A stretch of DNA of 16,233 bases. It comes from Coriobacteriales bacterium (GTDB taxonomy: Bacteria > Actinomycetota > Coriobacteriia > Coriobacteriales > UBA8131). Location: positions 1-16,233 of the forward strand of contig JAIRZP010000088.1 of assembly GCA_031267175.1 (NCBI GenBank). The letters are read 5' to 3'. Position 1 is the first letter of the stretch, and each line of letters starts with the position of its first letter. Below are positions 13,943 through 16,233 of this stretch, piece by piece. The notes beneath the pieces were generated by a model. The model did not search any database, was not told where the DNA came from, and saw nothing but the letters and a program-made list of their open reading frames with translations. The translations under genes were made by a program, and so were the position numbers.

Positions 13943-14911
13943 ATGACGCAGACAAAGAAGAGGCCACGGCCTTCAAGAGCCAGGGATGCGGTGATTACTC
14001 ATCGCATCCCCAGGGCAACTCTGGCGGTACTTACAACGCTGACTTTAGTAGTGCTGAGCTTGGGCGCTCCCCATCTCAGTTATGCCTTCAATGGCTATCT
14101 GGAAGACTGCGACTTTGACGCCTACGACGACGAGACGCACGCGCCGGTGCCGTGGTACGGCTTTGACGAAACCAAGGGCGACACAGTTCCCGCAGACTGG
14201 GACGGCGTAGCAGGCTCCTATGTGTTCAAGCCCTCGCCTGCCTCCGATGCAAACTCCACCAGCGATGCAGGGGATACAGCAAGTAACCCGGCTTCCGTAG
14301 CGGGCTCTTCCAACTCAACGCAGAGTCAGACCGTTGTAGTCGAGTCCTCCGACAGTGTGGCTGCCAGTGTCCTGGACAACCAGGAGGCTGCCAACACTGC
14401 GAATTCGGCGGAGGAAGTGCTACCCGATGCGTCAACTCCCCTGGCAAACCTCTCTCCCCTCGTTCAGGCCATCGTTGGAGTCAAGGGAACGCTGGATATT
14501 GCGCCCGAAAGCGGCAGCCGCTATACGCCCGGGTCGGCACTTGTCATCAGGGGTGCGGGCTTTGCCGGCAGCGTAGAAGAGTTGAAGCTCAACCTCGGCG
14601 CTCTGGATCCGCAGACCTTGGCGCGCGTCTCAACCTCGGCAGACGGCTCCTTTGAGGCCTCGGTGACCCTTCCCGAAACACTTGAGCCAGGCAAACATGA
14701 CATCGTCGTCTTTTATGGGGACTATCCCATCGTCAAGAGGACCATCGACGTGGTTGACCTTGCGTCCGCGCCTGATTCCACGACTGACAGCCTGTTTGTG
14801 GGGCTCATTCTTCTCGCTGGGCTGGCATTCATAGGCATTGGCGTCCTGCTCGGCTGGCGCGCTACAAAAAAGAAGCGCCTCGCAGGCCGTGCCCCGGAAT
14901 CAACAGGCTAG
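13943..14911 (+). CDS. Membrane-anchored surface stalk protein with Ig-like (IPT-type) domain
   Basis: This 322-aa protein of unknown function has a long basic n-region (KKRPRPSRARDA) and a signal helix about 26-45 (cleavage SYA, 48). A short acidic, aromatic segment follows (50-95) with its only Cys outside the membrane parts, C56. Next is a Ser/Asn/Ala/Thr-rich linker (97-160). A beta domain at about 181-271 has the look of actinobacterial surface domains ('YTPGSALVIRGAGFAGSVEE', 'SADGSFEASVTLPETLEPGKH'). A membrane helix at 283-304 and a basic tail (RATKKKRLAGR) complete it. AAAGGA (13931-13936) precedes the ATG by 6 nt. It closes the five-gene run. The 'DASTPLANL' piece (162-170) resembles pieces before the membrane helix of its two anchored neighbours. 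Confidence 0.8.
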   Translation: MTQTKKRPRPSRARDAVITHRIPRATLAVLTTLTLVVLSLGAPHLSYAFNGYLEDCDFDAYDDETHAPVPWYGFDETKGDTVPADWDGVAGSYVFKPSPASDANSTSDAGDTASNPASVAGSSNSTQSQTVVVESSDSVAASVLDNQEAANTANSAEEVLPDASTPLANLSPLVQAIVGVKGTLDIAPESGSRYTPGSALVIRGAGFAGSVEELKLNLGALDPQTLARVSTSADGSFEASVTLPETLEPGKHDIVVFYGDYPIVKRTIDVVDLASAPDSTTDSLFVGLILLAGLAFIGIGVLLGWRATKKKRLAGRAPESTG

Positions 14912-14937
14912 CCACCGCCCTGGCGCCTAAGACCGCC

Positions 14938-14967
14938 CTGGCATCCATCGAAGGCCTCGCGCCCTTG
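14938..14967 (+). pseudogene. Relic of a hyaC 3' segment
   Basis: Thirty bases match 5521-5550 of hyaC at 27 positions. The three differences (t/c, t/c, c/t) are all synonymous in the hyaC frame, both coding LASIEGLAPL. Homology fades on both sides. The reading frame differs from that of the preceding surface-protein gene, so this is not part of it. With the hyaC-like hairpin 29 bp downstream, it looks like what remains of a second hyaC end. Confidence 0.6.
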
Positions 14968-14995
14968 CCTTACCTGCAAGAACGGTCGAGTACTA

Positions 14996-15025
14996 CACGG
15001 GAGGTCGGTTTTTCGGCCTCCTGTG
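14996..15025 (+). terminator. Hairpin closing the surface-protein operon, second copy of the hyaC-type hairpin
   Basis: cacgggaggtcg (14996-15007) pairs with cggcctcctgtg (15014-15025) over 12 bp with two G-U pairs; the loop is gttttt. It shares gaggtcgg and cggcctcctgtgct with the hairpin at 5739-5766. No T-tract follows. Confidence 0.55.
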
Positions 15026-15051
15026 CTGTGTCTGGAGCAAGGGAGGAAAAC

Positions 15052-15135
15052 GTGCCTCGCAAAGGAAAGATTGTTGGAATATCTCCTAAAGATTACTGCT
15101 CTTTGCCGATTGAACACCGCTTATATCAGCTATAA
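15052..15135 (+). CDS. Possible 27-codon small ORF
   Basis: GTG at 15052 is preceded by gggagg (15041-15046) at 5 nt and opens MPRKGKIVGISPKDYCSLPI... to a TAA at 15133-15135. The ribosome-binding site is good and the peptide has balanced composition, but it has no known relative, lies directly behind a hairpin and overlaps a -10 box. It may be chance. Confidence 0.22.
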   Translation: MPRKGKIVGISPKDYCSLPIEHRLYQL

Positions 15136-15136
15136 T
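15110..15136 (+). promoter_or_regulatory. Promoter-like element before the nfeD-flotillin genes
   Basis: A perfect TATAAT (15131-15136) lies 15 nt after TTGAAC (15110-15115). The spacer is shorter than the usual 16-18 nt. The position, about 100 nt before the GTG at 15243 and behind the operon-closing hairpin, supports a promoter here. Confidence 0.5.
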
Positions 15137-15242
15137 GGCAGGTGTTCTGCACCAAAGCAGGTATCTGCGTTACGAATGCGCAGAGCGCAGGGCAAGCACA
15201 GACGGGCACATTGAGGATAAAAACAGGAGAAGGGATGGGTTC

Positions 15243-15872
15243 GTGGAGTTTCTCACTTCGCTCTTGTCGCATCAGGTGGCAAACATCATATTCCTCGTGC
15301 TGTTCATTGCCGGCCTGGGTCTTGCCATCATCTCCATCGTCTTTGGCAATATTACCGACGCGGTTGGGGGCGCGCTTGACGGGCTGGATGGAGACCTTTC
15401 CCTGGACGCGGACGGCTTTGGCTGGATATCGTTCACCACCATCTGTGTGGGTATCTCGGGCGCGGGTGCCGGGGGCTTCCTGTTTAACACGCTTGGCATC
15501 CCACCTATCCTGGTTCTCGTCATAGGCCTGGCAATCGGAGTCCTCTGTGCCTGGTGCGCCGGGCGCTTCATCATCATTCCGCTCAAACGCCGTCAGTATA
15601 ATGGGGCGTTTGACCCCGCGACGGCAGTGGGAAGGGCCGCGTCGGTCATCGCTCCCATGGCAAACGGTGCTATGGGGGAGGTCATGGTTGCCGGAAGGAG
15701 TCTCACGGCAAAACCGGTGTCGCCGGATCAGGTGTTCTCAACGGGTGACATCGTGCAGGTAGTGAGGGTTGAAGGCACGATAGCGTTGATAGCGAGAGAA
15801 AACAGCACGGAACGCCGTGAAGAAAATGTCAACGTAAGCAACAAGGAACAATCGGAAGCAAAGGAGACGTGA
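15243..15872 (+). CDS. NfeD-like membrane protein (flotillin partner)
   Basis: NfeD proteins are membrane proteins with a soluble OB-fold; they are commonly encoded next to flotillins and act with them in membrane microdomains (YuaF-YuaG in Bacillus is an example). This 209-aa product has membrane helices at about 13-35, 60-82 and 86-112, an acidic loop (44-58, DGLDGDLSLDADG), and a C-terminal OB-fold-like domain from about 127 ('AVGRAASVIAPM', 'GEVMVAGRSLTAKP', 'FSTGDIVQVVRVEGT'). There is no ClpP-like protease domain, so it is the short class. GTG 15243 is the likely start, with gaaggg upstream; the longer frame from 15135 has a polar, unlikely N-terminus. The ATG at 15235 is in another frame. 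Its stop is 5 bp before the flotillin start. Confidence 0.8.
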   Translation: MEFLTSLLSHQVANIIFLVLFIAGLGLAIISIVFGNITDAVGGALDGLDGDLSLDADGFGWISFTTICVGISGAGAGGFLFNTLGIPPILVLVIGLAIGVLCAWCAGRFIIIPLKRRQYNGAFDPATAVGRAASVIAPMANGAMGEVMVAGRSLTAKPVSPDQVFSTGDIVQVVRVEGTIALIARENSTERREENVNVSNKEQSEAKET

Positions 15873-15877
15873 TACCT

Positions 15878-16233
15878 ATGGAGATTTTTGGAATGATTCC
15901 CGCATGGCTGCCGCTCGCCCTCGTCATAATAGTAGGCGTCATCCTCATATTCCTGTGGATGAAACGGCTCTGGGTCATCGTCCCGCCCAACCAGGCCGCA
16001 GTGTTCACCGGCTTTGGCCGATCCCAGTACCTCACCAACGGCGGCAGGGTCCGCATCCCCTTCTTCCAGAAGGTGGAGCGCTTTGACATCAGCCAGTTCC
16101 CGATAGGCGTCAATCTTACGGACATCCTGGCCGCACAGCTCATTCCGGTCAATATCGAGGGCACGGCGCTGTTCATCGTCAACAATGACCACGTCAGTCT
16201 CGACAACTTTGCCCGACGCTTCCTCGGTCGCAG
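15878..16233 (+). CDS. Flotillin / SPFH-domain protein, N-terminal part (3' truncated)
   Basis: Flotillins are membrane scaffold proteins that oligomerise at the inner face and organise microdomains. The 118 complete codons in the window show an N-terminal membrane helix (about 8-28, 'LPLALVIIVGVILIFLW'), then the SPFH/band-7 start: 'VIVPPNQAAVFTGFG' (33-47), 'GGRVRIPFFQKVERFDI' (55-71) and a beta-rich stretch ending near 'NNDHVSLDNFARRFLG' (102-117), where the window stops. AAGGAG (15861-15866) is 11 nt before the ATG, inside the end of the nfeD-like gene. The NfeD neighbour supports the assignment. The coiled-coil C-terminal half must lie beyond the window. Confidence 0.88.
   Translation, partial: MEIFGMIPAWLPLALVIIVGVILIFLWMKRLWVIVPPNQAAVFTGFGRSQYLTNGGRVRIPFFQKVERFDISQFPIGVNLTDILAAQLIPVNIEGTALFIVNNDHVSLDNFARRFLGR

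Larger units (their letters stand above)
14912..15242. other. Gap between the surface operon and nfeD-like gene
   Basis: No recognised gene is present. From left to right it holds an 11-bp direct repeat (accgccctggc at 14914-14924 and 14932-14942), a 30-bp hyaC-like relic, a hairpin like the one after hyaC, a possible 27-codon ORF and a promoter-like -10 box, each listed separately. Confidence 0.6.

Overview
The window looks like a chromosomal segment from a GC-rich, Gram-positive-type anaerobe, most likely an actinobacterium of the class Coriobacteriia. This is inferred from four things: a Tat-exported uptake [NiFe] hydrogenase of a type reported from Coriobacteria, a DUF6483-type gene beside ruvB, a superoxide reductase typical of anaerobes, and many Sec-exported surface proteins held by one C-terminal membrane helix. 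No rRNA, tRNA, CRISPR array or intact insertion sequence was seen.

Layout. (1) 1-719: the 3' end of ruvB, then a small DUF6483-like gene 5 bp later. (2) 722-806: a REP-like palindrome between two convergent genes. (3) 817-1191, minus strand: a one-domain superoxide reductase. (4) 1192-1704: a long gap with structured DNA or RNA in front of the hydrogenase. (5) 1705-5658: hyaA-hyaB-hyaC, tightly packed and closed by a hairpin at 5739-5766. (6) 5825-14911: the most unusual part. It has a near-consensus promoter, a dyad, a Cys-rich 32-codon leader ORF overlapping a strong hairpin, and then five genes in a row. These encode a large secreted protein with thioredoxin-like, Ig-like, cohesin-like and dockerin parts; a membrane-anchored cohesin-like protein; a membrane-anchored paralogue of the first protein; a TcyP-like (cystine-type) DAACS symporter; and a membrane-anchored stalk protein. 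(7) 14912-15135: a scar holding a 30-bp copy of the 3' part of hyaC and a second copy of the hyaC-type hairpin. (8) 15243-16233: an NfeD-like membrane protein and the start of a flotillin/SPFH protein.

How the parts may work together. HyaABC would oxidise H2 outside the membrane and pass electrons through its b-type cytochrome to quinone. The 6259-14911 genes look like one transcription unit for a small surface assembly. The dockerin protein has no membrane anchor of its own, and its neighbour is an anchored cohesin-like protein. Both large proteins carry a thioredoxin-like domain with a single-Cys C-x-x-T site. With the TcyP-like transporter and the Cys-rich leader ORF, this suggests a thiol or cystine-related surface system. 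That function is inference, not shown by the sequence. NfeD plus flotillin is a standard membrane-microdomain pair.
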